Shown here: one piece after another, positions 30,397 through 39,464 of the stretch
How positions within the stretch are numbered: position 1 is the stretch's first letter
How the letters are laid out: every line of letters starts with the position of its first letter
DNA from: Bryobacterales bacterium
Lineage (GTDB): Bacteria > Acidobacteriota > Terriglobia > Bryobacterales > Bryobacteraceae
Reading direction: 5' to 3'
Length of the DNA: 45,445 nucleotides
NCBI GenBank assembly: GCA_019261985.1
Contig: JAFAQY010000136.1
Span: forward strand, 1-45,445
Made by a program: the position numbers and the translations under genes
Notes under the pieces: generated by a model
What the model saw: only the letters and a program-made list of their open reading frames with translations
Database searches by the model: none
What the model was told of the DNA's origin: nothing

Positions 30397-31173
30397 ATGA
30401 TCGAACCGTATAATCAGCCCGGCCGCGTTTCGCTGGCTTACCGCAATCAGGAATTCCTCGATACACCGGATGCGCGCGCGCTGCGCATCCTCAGCGAGTA
30501 CCTGTACCCGCTGTCCCACTTCCGCAAGGAAAAGATTCGCGATACCGTCGTTTTCTTCGGTTCCGCGCGTACTTTTGAAGATGGCGCTTACGCGCAGTAT
30601 TACCATGACGCGCGCGAGTTGGCCCGTCGCATAACGGAATGGTCCGACAGCCTTCACGCAAATTCGCGCAGGTTTGTGGTGTGCAGCGGCGGAGGGCCGG
30701 GCATCATGGAAGCTGCAAATCGCGGGGCCCAGGATGCAAATGGCAAAACCGTCGGTTTGAACATCGGCCTGCCGTCCGAGCAGCGGCCCAATGCCTTCAT
30801 CACGCCGTCGCTCACGTTCGAATTTCACTACTTCTTCATGCGCAAATTTTGGTTCGCCTATCTGGCGAAGGCGCTGGTCGTCTTTCCCGGCGGCTTCGGA
30901 ACGCTGGATGAGCTGATGGAAATCCTCACGCTGGTTCAGACCCAGAAGCTCGAGAAGAAGATGGTAGTCGTTCTCTACGGCAGTTGTTTCTGGAAGGAGG
31001 TCGTCAATTTCCAGGCCTTGGTGCGATACGGCATGATTGCCGAGGAAGACCTGGCGCTGTTCGAGTTCGCCGACGATGTGGACACCGCCTTCAAATTACT
31101 CGAGGCCGGCCTCACCAAATACTATCTGGAACCGGACAAGGAAGTCCCAGCGATAGCCAAATCGCGAGTCTGA
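30397..31173 (+). CDS. LOG-family protein (TIGR00730, cytokinin riboside monophosphate phosphoribohydrolase-like)
   Basis: A 258-residue protein with both LOG signatures, CSGGGPGIMEAANRGA (about 96-111) and VFPGGFGTLDELMEI (about 162-176), the latter holding the PGGxGTxxE active site. Family members remove ribose 5-phosphate from nucleoside monophosphates, classically to make cytokinin free bases. In bacteria many have unknown roles or are called decarboxylases in older annotation. It is longer than the classical 190-residue enzymes because of a 45-residue N-terminal addition (MIEPYNQPGRVSLAYRNQEF). It shares the last base of its stop with the next start (TGATG), so it is translated together with the phosphatase gene. 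Confidence 0.88.
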   Translation: MIEPYNQPGRVSLAYRNQEFLDTPDARALRILSEYLYPLSHFRKEKIRDTVVFFGSARTFEDGAYAQYYHDARELARRITEWSDSLHANSRRFVVCSGGGPGIMEAANRGAQDANGKTVGLNIGLPSEQRPNAFITPSLTFEFHYFFMRKFWFAYLAKALVVFPGGFGTLDELMEILTLVQTQKLEKKMVVVLYGSCFWKEVVNFQALVRYGMIAEEDLALFEFADDVDTAFKLLEAGLTKYYLEPDKEVPAIAKSRV

Positions 31174-33134
31174 TGCGTTTCAAAAGGGCCATTGAGTGGT
31201 TGGGCCGGGTGGGGCTCGCATTCGTTGTCCTTGTATTGCTGTACTTCATCCTGGGCTGGCTGGCTCCGCAATCCACGTTTCGACTGGCCGTAATGGCCGG
31301 TGTCGTCGTTACGGGGGTCTGGTGCGCGATCCGCGTGCTGCGCCGGGCCATGCGCCAAAGCATCTGGCGATTGCGCGACCGCCTGCTGGTTACATACCTG
31401 TTTATCTCCGGCGTGCCGATATTGCTGGTGGCCGGGCTGGCGACTCTGGGCGGCTATTCGCTCGTAAGCCAGCTTGCCGTTTATCTGGTCACAAGCGAGC
31501 TGCAGCGCCGCATCGATTCGCTGGTATCGATTTGCGAAAGCGTGTCGCGCAGCGATCCGGAATCGCGCCCCGCGGTAATGGAGCGCGCGGTGGATCTGTT
31601 CTACCGCGATCGCTTTCCGGGCATCGAGATTCTCCTCCGCGAGGCCGGCGGGCGGCAAATCCGCTACCCGGAGGGCGCGATGCCGCCGGCGCCGCTCCCT
31701 GGCTGGCAGCCCACCAGCGGCGTGCTGGCGCGCGATGGCCGGTTCTATTTGTGGAGCTACAACAAAACCTCCACGGGCGACATCACCATCACCGCGCCGA
31801 TCACGCGCGACCTGTTGGCGAGTTTGGTGCCCAACCTCGGCTTGGTGGACGCCGGGGCCACGCCGAACGGACCCGTTGCGACGGTGGAAGAAGCTCGCGG
31901 ACTCACCGCGACCAATCCTCTGCCCCCCGCGGCGAATCGATTCGACCCCGATGTCGTGTGGTTTGCGACCCTGCCTACCGACGATTGGGCGCATCCGGGA
32001 ATGGGCGGCGAAGGTTTCTTTATCGCCGTGCGCTCGCGCGTTTCGGCCGTGTTGGGCGCGGTCTTCAATCGTAAAGCCGATCTTGCGCAAGGAGTGCTTA
32101 CCTCTTTGCTCTATGCCGGCCTGATTGTATTCGTAATCGTCGAAATAGCGTCGTGGCTAATCGGGATCGGCATGACGCACGCGATCACCGCCGCGGTGCA
32201 TCGCCTTTATGAAGGCACGCAAAAGGTGATTGAGGGCGATTTCGCGCACCGCATTGAAGTGAGAGGCGACGATCAGCTTGCCGAGCTTAGCCGCTCCTTC
32301 AATCGCATGACGGAGAACGTGGAGCGGCTGCTTGTGGTGGCGAAGGAAAAGGAGCGGCTCCAATCCGAGATTGAAATCGCGCGCGAAGTTCAAGACCAAC
32401 TGTTTCCGCGCGAGGTGCCGCATTTAAAAACCCTGCGGGTGACGGCCGTGTGCCAGCCCGCGCGCCTGGTTTCGGGCGATTACTACGATTATGAGCCTGT
32501 AGGCGAGGGGCGGATTGCCCTGGCGATTGCCGATGTAGCGGGTAAAGGGATTTCCGCGGCGCTTCTGATGGCCGCGCTGCAAAGCTCCTTGCGGGCGCAA
32601 TTGCAAAGCGTATCGGAAGCGGTGCCCGCGTTGGCGGGCGGAGGCAGCGGTGCGCCGAGCCACACGCTCTCCACTTCGCAGTTGGTTTCGAGCCTGAATC
32701 GCCAGCTTTATGCGACGACTTCCGCTGAAAAATACGCAACCTTCTGTATCGGCGTGTATGATGAGCCCACGTCGGTCTTCACCTACACGAATGCGGGCCA
32801 TCTTCCGCCGCTATTGGTTCGCGATGGGCAAGTGGAAAAGCTGGACGTGAATGGAACCGTTGTCGGGGCCTTTCCTTTCGCTCCCTACGATGAAAGCCGC
32901 GTGAACCTGCGGCCCGGCGATCTGCTTGTGTTTTACACCGACGGGGTAACCGAACCCGAAAACGCGTACGGCGAAATGTTCGGCGAGGACCGCTTGATCG
33001 CGCTGCTCGCGCAAAACGCCCACCACTACGACGAAAACAAGATCATCGAAATCGTCCTGGACGGCGTCCGCCACTGGACCGCGTCGGACGAGCTGCAGGA
33101 CGATATGACGCTCCTGCTGGCGCGGAGGGTGTAA
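31173..33134 (+). CDS. Membrane-bound HAMP-PP2C (RsbU/SpoIIE-like) serine phosphatase
   Basis: A 653-residue protein from the ATG at 31173. Membrane segments lie at about 12-30, 36-54, 72-96 and 309-334. An extracytoplasmic domain (about 100-305) includes ELQRRIDSLVSICESVSRSD and PLPGWQPTSGVLARDGRFYL and may sense a ligand. A HAMP linker (about 335-390) and a PP2C/SpoIIE phosphatase domain (about 425-650) follow. Metal ligands are visible in VSGDYYDYE (D436), AIADVAGKGI, NAGHLPPLLV and VFYTDGVTEP. Such enzymes dephosphorylate anti-anti-sigma factors and set general stress responses. No anti-sigma or STAS partner is nearby. It overlaps the LOG gene (TGATG), and ftsK follows after 88 bp. The substrate is unproven. 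Confidence 0.87.
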   Translation: MRFKRAIEWLGRVGLAFVVLVLLYFILGWLAPQSTFRLAVMAGVVVTGVWCAIRVLRRAMRQSIWRLRDRLLVTYLFISGVPILLVAGLATLGGYSLVSQLAVYLVTSELQRRIDSLVSICESVSRSDPESRPAVMERAVDLFYRDRFPGIEILLREAGGRQIRYPEGAMPPAPLPGWQPTSGVLARDGRFYLWSYNKTSTGDITITAPITRDLLASLVPNLGLVDAGATPNGPVATVEEARGLTATNPLPPAANRFDPDVVWFATLPTDDWAHPGMGGEGFFIAVRSRVSAVLGAVFNRKADLAQGVLTSLLYAGLIVFVIVEIASWLIGIGMTHAITAAVHRLYEGTQKVIEGDFAHRIEVRGDDQLAELSRSFNRMTENVERLLVVAKEKERLQSEIEIAREVQDQLFPREVPHLKTLRVTAVCQPARLVSGDYYDYEPVGEGRIALAIADVAGKGISAALLMAALQSSLRAQLQSVSEAVPALAGGGSGAPSHTLSTSQLVSSLNRQLYATTSAEKYATFCIGVYDEPTSVFTYTNAGHLPPLLVRDGQVEKLDVNGTVVGAFPFAPYDESRVNLRPGDLLVFYTDGVTEPENAYGEMFGEDRLIALLAQNAHHYDENKIIEIVLDGVRHWTASDELQDDMTLLLARRV

Positions 33135-33222
33135 GCGGATCGTTGACCCTTACGGCCCGGTTCTGCCATACGGGTTCTGCCATAATGGTAGACGCTCTGG
33201 CCAGCGCTTCCGCCCACGGCGG

Positions 33223-35610
33223 ATGAATTACCTAGGACCTACCCGCCATCCCAGGCTTAACGAAGCCATAGCGGTGGTGTACCTATTCGCCGGGCTCTTC
33301 ATTTTCCTTAGTCTGGCCTCTTACCATCCTTTCGATCCCTCTCTGAACACCGCTTCGGGCCTTTCCAAACCGGTGAATTTGACGGGTCGCGCCGGCGCTT
33401 ACTTTGCCGACTTCTTTCTCCAAACCCTCGGTCTCGCGGCCTATTCGATACCCTTCTTCATGTGGGCGATCGGCTGGAAATGGCTGCGCTCAAGGCCGAT
33501 CGGCTCGGCTTGGGCCAAAGTGCTCGGCGCGTTAATGCTGATGTGCTCAAGCTGCACTGGCCTCGCTCTGCTGTTGCCGGAGTGGCGGCCGATCGCGCAT
33601 ATGATTCCGGCGGGGGGCTTGCTCGGCGTGCTGGCTGCCGGCAGCCTCTCCGCATCCTTAAATTTGATCGGAGCGGTAATCGCCACCGCCGCCTGCTGGA
33701 TTCTGTCTCTCTATCTTGTTTCAAGGTTCGAAATGGCGCGGCTTCCGGTGTGGTTTCGCGCGCCCCTCGGCTGGTGGCGAAGGTTCAGCGCGCGCGTCGC
33801 CGCGTGGCGCGAAGAACGCGTCCGCCAAGCCCATATGCGCGCTCAGGCGCGCATCCTCAAGAAGAAACTTGAGTCCGAAAAAACGTCGGCGCCGAAGCCG
33901 CAACCTGCTGCTCCCGCCCAGGCCGAGCCTGTGGCTGAACCCCCAATTGTCGACCCGCTTGGGGACACTGAACCTGCCGCTTCCGATGCTCCGCCATGGG
34001 GAGATGCCGAAGACATTCCTATTCGCGCTCTCGAGACGCCGCCGCCGGCTGAGCGGGACACCCCCGCCCCTGCGCCTGTTCTCGTCATACCCGAACGCCG
34101 GGGCCGCGAAGCAGAGCGGCCCGCGCGCACCGAGTTCCGCCTGCCGCCCACGGACCTTCTTCAGGAGCCGCCCGCTCGGAGCGCCTATGACAGCCAGGAA
34201 CTGAAGGACATTGCCGCGCGGATCAAATCCAAGTTCGAGGAGTTCAACGTTCTCGGCTCCGTGGTGCAAATTAATCCTGGCCCGGTAGTCACCACTTTCG
34301 AGTTCAAACCGGAAGCCGGCATGAAGTATTCGCGCATCATCACCCTGACAGAGGACCTTTGCCTAGGCCTGCAAGCCGAATCCATCCTCATTGAGCGCAT
34401 CCCCGGCAAGCCCACGGTCGGAATCGAAGTCCCGAATTCCAAGCGCGAAGTCATCGCGCTGCGCCAGATTCTTGAATCCGACGAATTCTTGAATTCCCCG
34501 TCGCCGCTCACGGTTGCGCTCGGCAAAGACATCAATGGCCGCATCAAAGTCGCGGCGCTCGATTCCATGCCGCACCTGCTGATCGCCGGCTCAACCGGCT
34601 CCGGCAAAAGCGTCATGCTGAATTCGCTGATTATGTCGATCCTCTACAAGGCCAAGCCCGATCAGGTCCGCATGATCATGGTGGACCCCAAGCGCCTGGA
34701 GTTCGGCTTGTACGAAGGCATCCCCCATTTGCTGACGCCGGTAATTACGGATGCGAAGAAAGCCACCAACGCCCTGCGCAACGCGGTGCTTGAAATGGAG
34801 CGCCGCCTGAAGCTGCTGGCCTCCCAGGGCGTCCGCAACATCGAACAGTACAATCGCAAAGTTCGCCAACTACAGGCGCAGCCTCGCAGCCTCTTCGAAC
34901 AGGAGACGACCGAAGAAGAAGAGCTTGAGCCCATTCCCTACGTGCTGATCCTCATTGATGAGCTTGCCGACCTCATGATGCTGGAGCGCGCTAACGTCGA
35001 GGAAAGCGTTACTCGCCTGGCGCAGATGGCGCGAGCGGTAGGCATGCACCTGGTGCTTGCGACGCAGCGGCCGAGCGTGGATGTGATCACCGGCTTGATC
35101 AAAGCCAACTTCCCGTCGCGAATCAGCTTCCGCGTGGCCACCCGCGTCGACTCCCGCACCGTCCTCGACGTCATGGGCGCCGAGCACCTGCTTGGCAAAG
35201 GCGACATGCTATTTCTGCCGCCGGGCTCTTCGCGGCTGGTGCGCGTTCACGGCTCTTATGTGAGCGAATCGGAAACCAACGATGTGGTCGAATTCTGGAA
35301 GCAGCAAGCCGCGCCCGAATACGACCAGAGCTTCCTGATCGCCCCGCCCACCGACGACGAAGAGAACGCGGAAGAATTCGACGGCCCTGAAGACCCGATG
35401 TACCAGGAAGCCGTCCGCATCGTCTGCGAGATGGGCAAGGCCTCGACCTCAACTCTCCAGCGCCGTCTGCGCCTCGGCTACGGCCGCGCCGCCAGGATAC
35501 TGGATATGATGCAGCGCGACGGCATCATCGGCCCCCCCGACGGCAGCCGCCCTCGGGACGTCCTCAAGCGCCCGGATTGGCTGTCCGAGGTTGAGAACCA
35601 GTTAAAGTGA
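33223..35610 (+). CDS. ftsK: DNA translocase FtsK
   Basis: A 795-residue protein with four N-terminal membrane segments (about 15-170, including VVYLFAGLFIFLSLASYHPF), a Pro/Ala/Glu-rich linker (about 210-320) and the FtsK motor. The motor shows Walker A AGSTGSGKSVMLNSLIMSIL near 455-474, VDPKRLEFGLYEGIPHLLTP, and Walker B YVLILIDELADLMMLE near 573-588. A C-terminal winged-helix gamma domain (STLQRRLRLGYGRAARILDM) binds KOPS sites. The protein pumps chromosomal DNA through the closing septum and activates XerCD at dif. It is short compared with E. coli FtsK because the linker is short, which is normal for this group. All motor parts are intact. Confidence 0.97.
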   Translation: MNYLGPTRHPRLNEAIAVVYLFAGLFIFLSLASYHPFDPSLNTASGLSKPVNLTGRAGAYFADFFLQTLGLAAYSIPFFMWAIGWKWLRSRPIGSAWAKVLGALMLMCSSCTGLALLLPEWRPIAHMIPAGGLLGVLAAGSLSASLNLIGAVIATAACWILSLYLVSRFEMARLPVWFRAPLGWWRRFSARVAAWREERVRQAHMRAQARILKKKLESEKTSAPKPQPAAPAQAEPVAEPPIVDPLGDTEPAASDAPPWGDAEDIPIRALETPPPAERDTPAPAPVLVIPERRGREAERPARTEFRLPPTDLLQEPPARSAYDSQELKDIAARIKSKFEEFNVLGSVVQINPGPVVTTFEFKPEAGMKYSRIITLTEDLCLGLQAESILIERIPGKPTVGIEVPNSKREVIALRQILESDEFLNSPSPLTVALGKDINGRIKVAALDSMPHLLIAGSTGSGKSVMLNSLIMSILYKAKPDQVRMIMVDPKRLEFGLYEGIPHLLTPVITDAKKATNALRNAVLEMERRLKLLASQGVRNIEQYNRKVRQLQAQPRSLFEQETTEEEELEPIPYVLILIDELADLMMLERANVEESVTRLAQMARAVGMHLVLATQRPSVDVITGLIKANFPSRISFRVATRVDSRTVLDVMGAEHLLGKGDMLFLPPGSSRLVRVHGSYVSESETNDVVEFWKQQAAPEYDQSFLIAPPTDDEENAEEFDGPEDPMYQEAVRIVCEMGKASTSTLQRRLRLGYGRAARILDMMQRDGIIGPPDGSRPRDVLKRPDWLSEVENQLK

Positions 35611-35739
35611 TGCGGCCTGGTATCGTGCAATGCCTTGGAACGGCCCGCCACAATAATCGGGCGTTCGACCAGGATTGGTCGGGAGCCGAGGTGGTTCCAT
35701 CAGCAATGCGACCGCTCCGGGCCGCGTTTGTGCGGTGTA

Positions 35740-36732
35740 ATGGGAGCACGCGTGCCTTACGAACTTGTCGTCCTTTTCGAACATCCAGAGTGGCAGAAGC
35801 CGCTATGGGCGGCTCTTGACCGCAGACAGGTGCGTTACGCGGCGCTGGACCTGAAGCGGGCAGCGTTCGATCCGGACGCGGTTCCTGACGCGGCGCTTTA
35901 CTTCAACCAGGCCAGCCCGAGCGCATACGTGAGAGGAAACACGCGCGCCGTGCCTCTGGCGTTATCGCTGATGCGTTCGCTGGAATTGGGCGGCGCGCGC
36001 GTACTGAACGGGACTCGCGCCTTCGTTTTGGAGCTGAGTAAGTCATCGCAAGCGGCGTTGCTGCGCCAATTGGGAATTCCGCATCCCCGCTCCCTGGCAT
36101 TCAACGATCCCGAAGCCGCGCTGGAGCAATGGACGGCTGGCTGGCCGGCTTTATTGAAGCCGGAGCAGGGCGGCAGCGGAGCGCGCATGTTTTTATTGAA
36201 CTCCGCCGATGAGCTTCGGAAGCTGATGCGGGACCGCCCTGAACTGTGGCTTCCCGATAATCTGTTACTACTCCAGCAGTACTTCCCCGTAGATCCAACG
36301 CAGGGAATCGTTCGCATGGAGTTTCTGGGAGGGAAGTTGCTGTATGCTATGCGCGTGATTTCGAACGGCGCATTCAACCTGTGCCCTTCAGAGGTCTGCA
36401 ACCCCGAGGACGGAGGCGATTCGCATTGCGCGATCACGGCCGCTGCGCCGGCGCGTGTGGAATTTTATCCATACCCGGACGTGCCTCCCGAAGCCGTCGC
36501 AACGGGAGAGAAGATCATGGCGGCCGGAGGTCTGGATGTTGGCGGTATTGAATATCTGGAAGCAGAGGATGGCGCGCGAGTTTTCTACGATGTGAATGCG
36601 AACTCCAATCTTCGCGCTCCCATTGGTCAGGCGTTTGGATTTGATCCGTTCGAGCGCGTTGTGGATTATCTTACTGAGCAAATATCAAAGTTGAGCAGCC
36701 GTGCAGTTCGAAAATCCGCTGAACGAGCATAG
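35740..36732 (+). CDS. ATP-grasp ligase-like protein (RimK/GshB type)
   Basis: About 330 residues from the ATG at 35740. A GTG at 35752, five bases after GGGAG, is equally plausible. ATP-grasp signatures are visible: LLKPEQGGSGARMFLL, the Gly-rich loop region for ATP; PDNLLLLQQYFP for the hinge; VRMEFLGGKLLYAMRV; and FYDVNANSNLRAPIGQAFGF, the Mg2+ site with the Asn and Asp ligands. The N-terminal part (VLFEHPEWQKPLWAALDRR) is a pre-ATP-grasp domain. It joins an acid to an amine or thiol with ATP; the substrate is unknown. The final 32 bases overlap the next gene, which starts with GTG. Confidence 0.8.
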   Translation: MGARVPYELVVLFEHPEWQKPLWAALDRRQVRYAALDLKRAAFDPDAVPDAALYFNQASPSAYVRGNTRAVPLALSLMRSLELGGARVLNGTRAFVLELSKSSQAALLRQLGIPHPRSLAFNDPEAALEQWTAGWPALLKPEQGGSGARMFLLNSADELRKLMRDRPELWLPDNLLLLQQYFPVDPTQGIVRMEFLGGKLLYAMRVISNGAFNLCPSEVCNPEDGGDSHCAITAAAPARVEFYPYPDVPPEAVATGEKIMAAGGLDVGGIEYLEAEDGARVFYDVNANSNLRAPIGQAFGFDPFERVVDYLTEQISKLSSRAVRKSAERA

Positions 36733-37960
36733 TCTCGCCTACCCGATTCTGATCTGTATTCACCTCGCCGGAATTGCCGCCGGCGTTGGCACGGCTGCAT
36801 TGCTCAACTTTCGTCTGCTCGGGGTTGGAGTCACTCACAAGAGTTCGCCGCAGCTTTGGCGTGATCTGATGCCGTGGACGGTGACGGGCCTCACGATCGC
36901 GATCTTTTCCGGGCTGATGCTTTTCTCGATCGATCCGGAGACGTACTATGCGAGCGGAATTTTCCGTTTAAAATTGCTGATTTTGCTGGTGGCAATCGTG
37001 TTTTACTTCACGATTGTGCGCCGGCAAGCCGTGTCCGGCCGAGGCAGCGTCGCCGTCGCTTGTTTTTCCCTAACGCTTTGGACGCTTGTACCTTTCGGCG
37101 GAATCTTGCTCGGATCCGCTGGGTCCTTGTCGATATCCGTCCTGCTGTCCCTGCATATCGTCGCGCTGATTTCGTTAAGCGGGATGGTGCTCGTGACCGA
37201 TGTATGCTTGCTCGGCGGTATGCCCGGCTATTCGTCCGAGGAAGTGATCAAGGGCCTCCGCATTCCCAAACGGGTTGGTTTTATAGTCGCGGCCGTGTGT
37301 GGCCTGCTTATGTTCGCGGCCAGGGCCGGCCAGTATTCACGCAACCCGTGGTTTTGGATCAAAATCGGCTTGCTTGTGCTGATCGCCGGGAACTCTTTCC
37401 TGCTGCGGCGGAGGGCAAAACTCGCGGCCGGCATGTCGCTGTTTCTTTGGGCCGGCGTGGTCTGGGCGGCTCGCGGCCCTTCCACTGTCAAAGACATCAT
37501 GCACTCGATGGTCGAACCGAGTGGCGACTTCCTGTTTCAATCGGTCCAGACCATCGCGGACGAACACGGTGTGCGGGAAAAAGCGCCGCGGACCGATGAA
37601 GAATGGGATGCCGTCCGTCAGCGCCTGACGATTCTGAATCAAGTGCCCGGGCTCTTTTCCGCTCCGGGCCTCCGGGCCGCTCGCCCGCGGGATAGATCGA
37701 AGAACCCCGCGGTCGAGAACCAGCCCGAACAGGTCCAGAACCTGCTGGATGCCGAACGGCCGGACTTTATCCGGCGCGCTTTTCGACTTAAAGACGCCGC
37801 ATCCGTTGGGATACAAGCCGCGAACGCCAAGGACAAAGACGCCCTTCGAACTGCGCTGGATAGCATAGACAAGGCTTGCGAGAGCTGTCATCTCCACTAC
37901 TGGTATCCGAATGACAAAAGAGCGCGAGAAGCGGCGAAAGAGAACGGGGTAATCGAGTAA
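36701..37960 (+). CDS. Polytopic membrane protein fused to a C-terminal haem-binding domain
   Basis: A 419-residue protein with about seven or eight membrane segments in the first 260 residues and a soluble C-terminal domain with a haem c site, CESCH (393-397), followed by LHYWYP. The membrane part contains two related halves: SLAYPILICIHLAGIAAGVG with FRLLG and later FRLKLLILLVAIVF, then SVLLSLHIVALISLSGMVLV and IKIGLLVLIAGNSFLLRRRA. This suggests an internal duplication of a DUF6644-like unit. The final 130 residues resemble class II cytochrome c or c-prime-like domains, with a four-helix pattern and CXXCH near the end. The fusion could carry electrons across or along the membrane. The start is GTG, overlapping the ATP-grasp gene by 32 bases. 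Confidence 0.72.
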   Translation: MQFENPLNEHSLAYPILICIHLAGIAAGVGTAALLNFRLLGVGVTHKSSPQLWRDLMPWTVTGLTIAIFSGLMLFSIDPETYYASGIFRLKLLILLVAIVFYFTIVRRQAVSGRGSVAVACFSLTLWTLVPFGGILLGSAGSLSISVLLSLHIVALISLSGMVLVTDVCLLGGMPGYSSEEVIKGLRIPKRVGFIVAAVCGLLMFAARAGQYSRNPWFWIKIGLLVLIAGNSFLLRRRAKLAAGMSLFLWAGVVWAARGPSTVKDIMHSMVEPSGDFLFQSVQTIADEHGVREKAPRTDEEWDAVRQRLTILNQVPGLFSAPGLRAARPRDRSKNPAVENQPEQVQNLLDAERPDFIRRAFRLKDAASVGIQAANAKDKDALRTALDSIDKACESCHLHYWYPNDKRAREAAKENGVIE

Positions 37961-37983
37961 CGCGGCGTTTTCAAAAAAGAGGG

Positions 37984-38008
37984 CCGCGATATATCCCCGC
38001 GATATATC
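37984..38008. promoter_or_regulatory. Tandem CCGCGATATATC direct repeats upstream of the 38029 gene
   Basis: CCGCGATATATC occurs at 37984-37995 and 37997-38008, a 13-bp period, each with a GATATATC palindrome. They end 20 bases before the ATG at 38029. This is operator-like and could be read by a regulator on the same face of the DNA, but no such regulator is identified. AGGAGCGAGG follows as the ribosome binding site. Confidence 0.45.
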
Positions 38009-38028
38009 ATCGATAGGAGCGAGGCCAC

Positions 38029-39264
38029 ATGAAAGCTACCGTGTACGTTGTTCTGCCCTTCATCGTGTTCACGTGCATGCTGGCGGCCCAAGGGCAGCCC
38101 GCGCAAGGCTTCGGCGGACGAGGCGCGCCGCCGGTGATTTTGGGTCCGCCGGCGGGAACCGAGCCGCTGTCTTTGGACTTGTTCAAGTCGAAAAATTTTT
38201 ACAAGGACAAAGACCTGTGGATGGACAAGCGCTATTACCGCTGCAACACTCCTCGGCAGTTATCGGAAATGTGGAACCAGCGCCGCATTGGGCCCAATCC
38301 ACCCGAATCGGCATCCTGGGGCGATTGCAATGCCGACCTGAAACGGGAGAGCATTCTGAGCCCGTATCCTTACAAAACCGCCAAGGAGCATTACGAAGCT
38401 TTGCTGGCGGCTGCGAAGGCGAAGGGCGGGCCCACTATTTACACCAAGGCAACCATACCCGATTGGGACGGGTATTATCAGCGGGATGCCCAAGCCGATC
38501 ACGGTTCGGAATGGATCTGGGGGGTGAGCCAAGCCCCGACCGTGCTCTCCGTGCTCACGCCTGAGTATCAAAAACGCATGGTGCAGTTGATTTATCACGA
38601 AGCCGTCACCAACGCCCCGCAGTGGAACGCCTCCTTCTGTTATCCGGAAGGGTTTATCCGTTGGTGGTCGCAGCCTTCCCAGGCCGGCAACTTTCAGCTC
38701 ACGATGACGCTGTGGAATGTTCAATTCCTATCCGGCATCGCCGATAATTTCCTGCGCCAAGTCATGGTGGGAAAGCAGGAGCACGTGCAAAAGGTGCCGC
38801 AGTGGTATGGCGAGACCATCGGCTTCTGGGATGGAACAACTTTGGTTACCTGGACCGCCGATATTCAGGGCTGGACGCTAACGCATTCGATGTTTGAAAC
38901 CAGCAACAAAATGGAAACGGTGGAAACCTTCAAACCTGCCTACGATGCGAGCGGCAAATTTATCGGCCTGGACCATGAAGCGATCTTCTATGATCCTGAC
39001 GCCTTCGTAGCGCCCGTCCGCGCCAGCTATCGCTTCGCGCGCCGCGCGACCCCGGATGATCCCAATCGCCGCTACACGTTTATCGAGTGCCTTAGCAATA
39101 TCCAGAACGTGAACGGCAGGCCGACCCAATTAAGTCCCGAGGACCCGCGTTTTGTCGATTACTACGGGCGGCCTTGGGCGAAGAATTGGGAAAGGTACTT
39201 CGAGGCGGGCTGGGACAAGCCGCAGGAGGAACTGCCGAAGGAGATCTTGGACATCTTTAAGTAG
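38029..39264 (+). CDS. Secreted protein of unknown function
   Basis: A 411-residue protein with a signal peptide ([18 protein letters not shown]) and a Gly/Pro-rich start. The mature part has long aromatic-rich stretches, for example [60 protein letters not shown] and [20 protein letters not shown]. It has at least three Cys (CNTPR, DCNAD, SFCYPE) that might pair in the periplasm. I do not recognise the family with confidence. The [12 protein letters not shown] segment resembles a motif seen in other uncharacterised acidobacterial secreted proteins, from memory only. It has a good ribosome binding site (AGGAGCGAGG, about 38015-38024) and stands alone between repeats and the M48 gene. Confidence 0.7.
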   Translation: MKATVYVVLPFIVFTCMLAAQGQPAQGFGGRGAPPVILGPPAGTEPLSLDLFKSKNFYKDKDLWMDKRYYRCNTPRQLSEMWNQRRIGPNPPESASWGDCNADLKRESILSPYPYKTAKEHYEALLAAAKAKGGPTIYTKATIPDWDGYYQRDAQADHGSEWIWGVSQAPTVLSVLTPEYQKRMVQLIYHEAVTNAPQWNASFCYPEGFIRWWSQPSQAGNFQLTMTLWNVQFLSGIADNFLRQVMVGKQEHVQKVPQWYGETIGFWDGTTLVTWTADIQGWTLTHSMFETSNKMETVETFKPAYDASGKFIGLDHEAIFYDPDAFVAPVRASYRFARRATPDDPNRRYTFIECLSNIQNVNGRPTQLSPEDPRFVDYYGRPWAKNWERYFEAGWDKPQEELPKEILDIFK

Positions 39265-39464
39265 GGGCCACGCAAGTAGGAGCCGCGATTCGGCCGCGCG
39301 ACGGATCTGACGCTGTGCGGACTTATCTGTTATTTCTATGCGCCAAAACTCATCTAGAGGGTAGGTGCACGACAATCATAAATTCCTGAACCCGGAATTA
39401 TCTTTGCTGCGTCACCATTGCGGTGCGGTTTATACTTAAGAGGTATTGGAAGGAGTTTTTTTCC
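39265..39464. other. 200-bp gap with no recognised gene
   Basis: No coding, RNA or repeat feature could be supported here. AAGGAG at 39449-39454 is the ribosome binding site of the following M48 gene. Confidence 0.6.
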
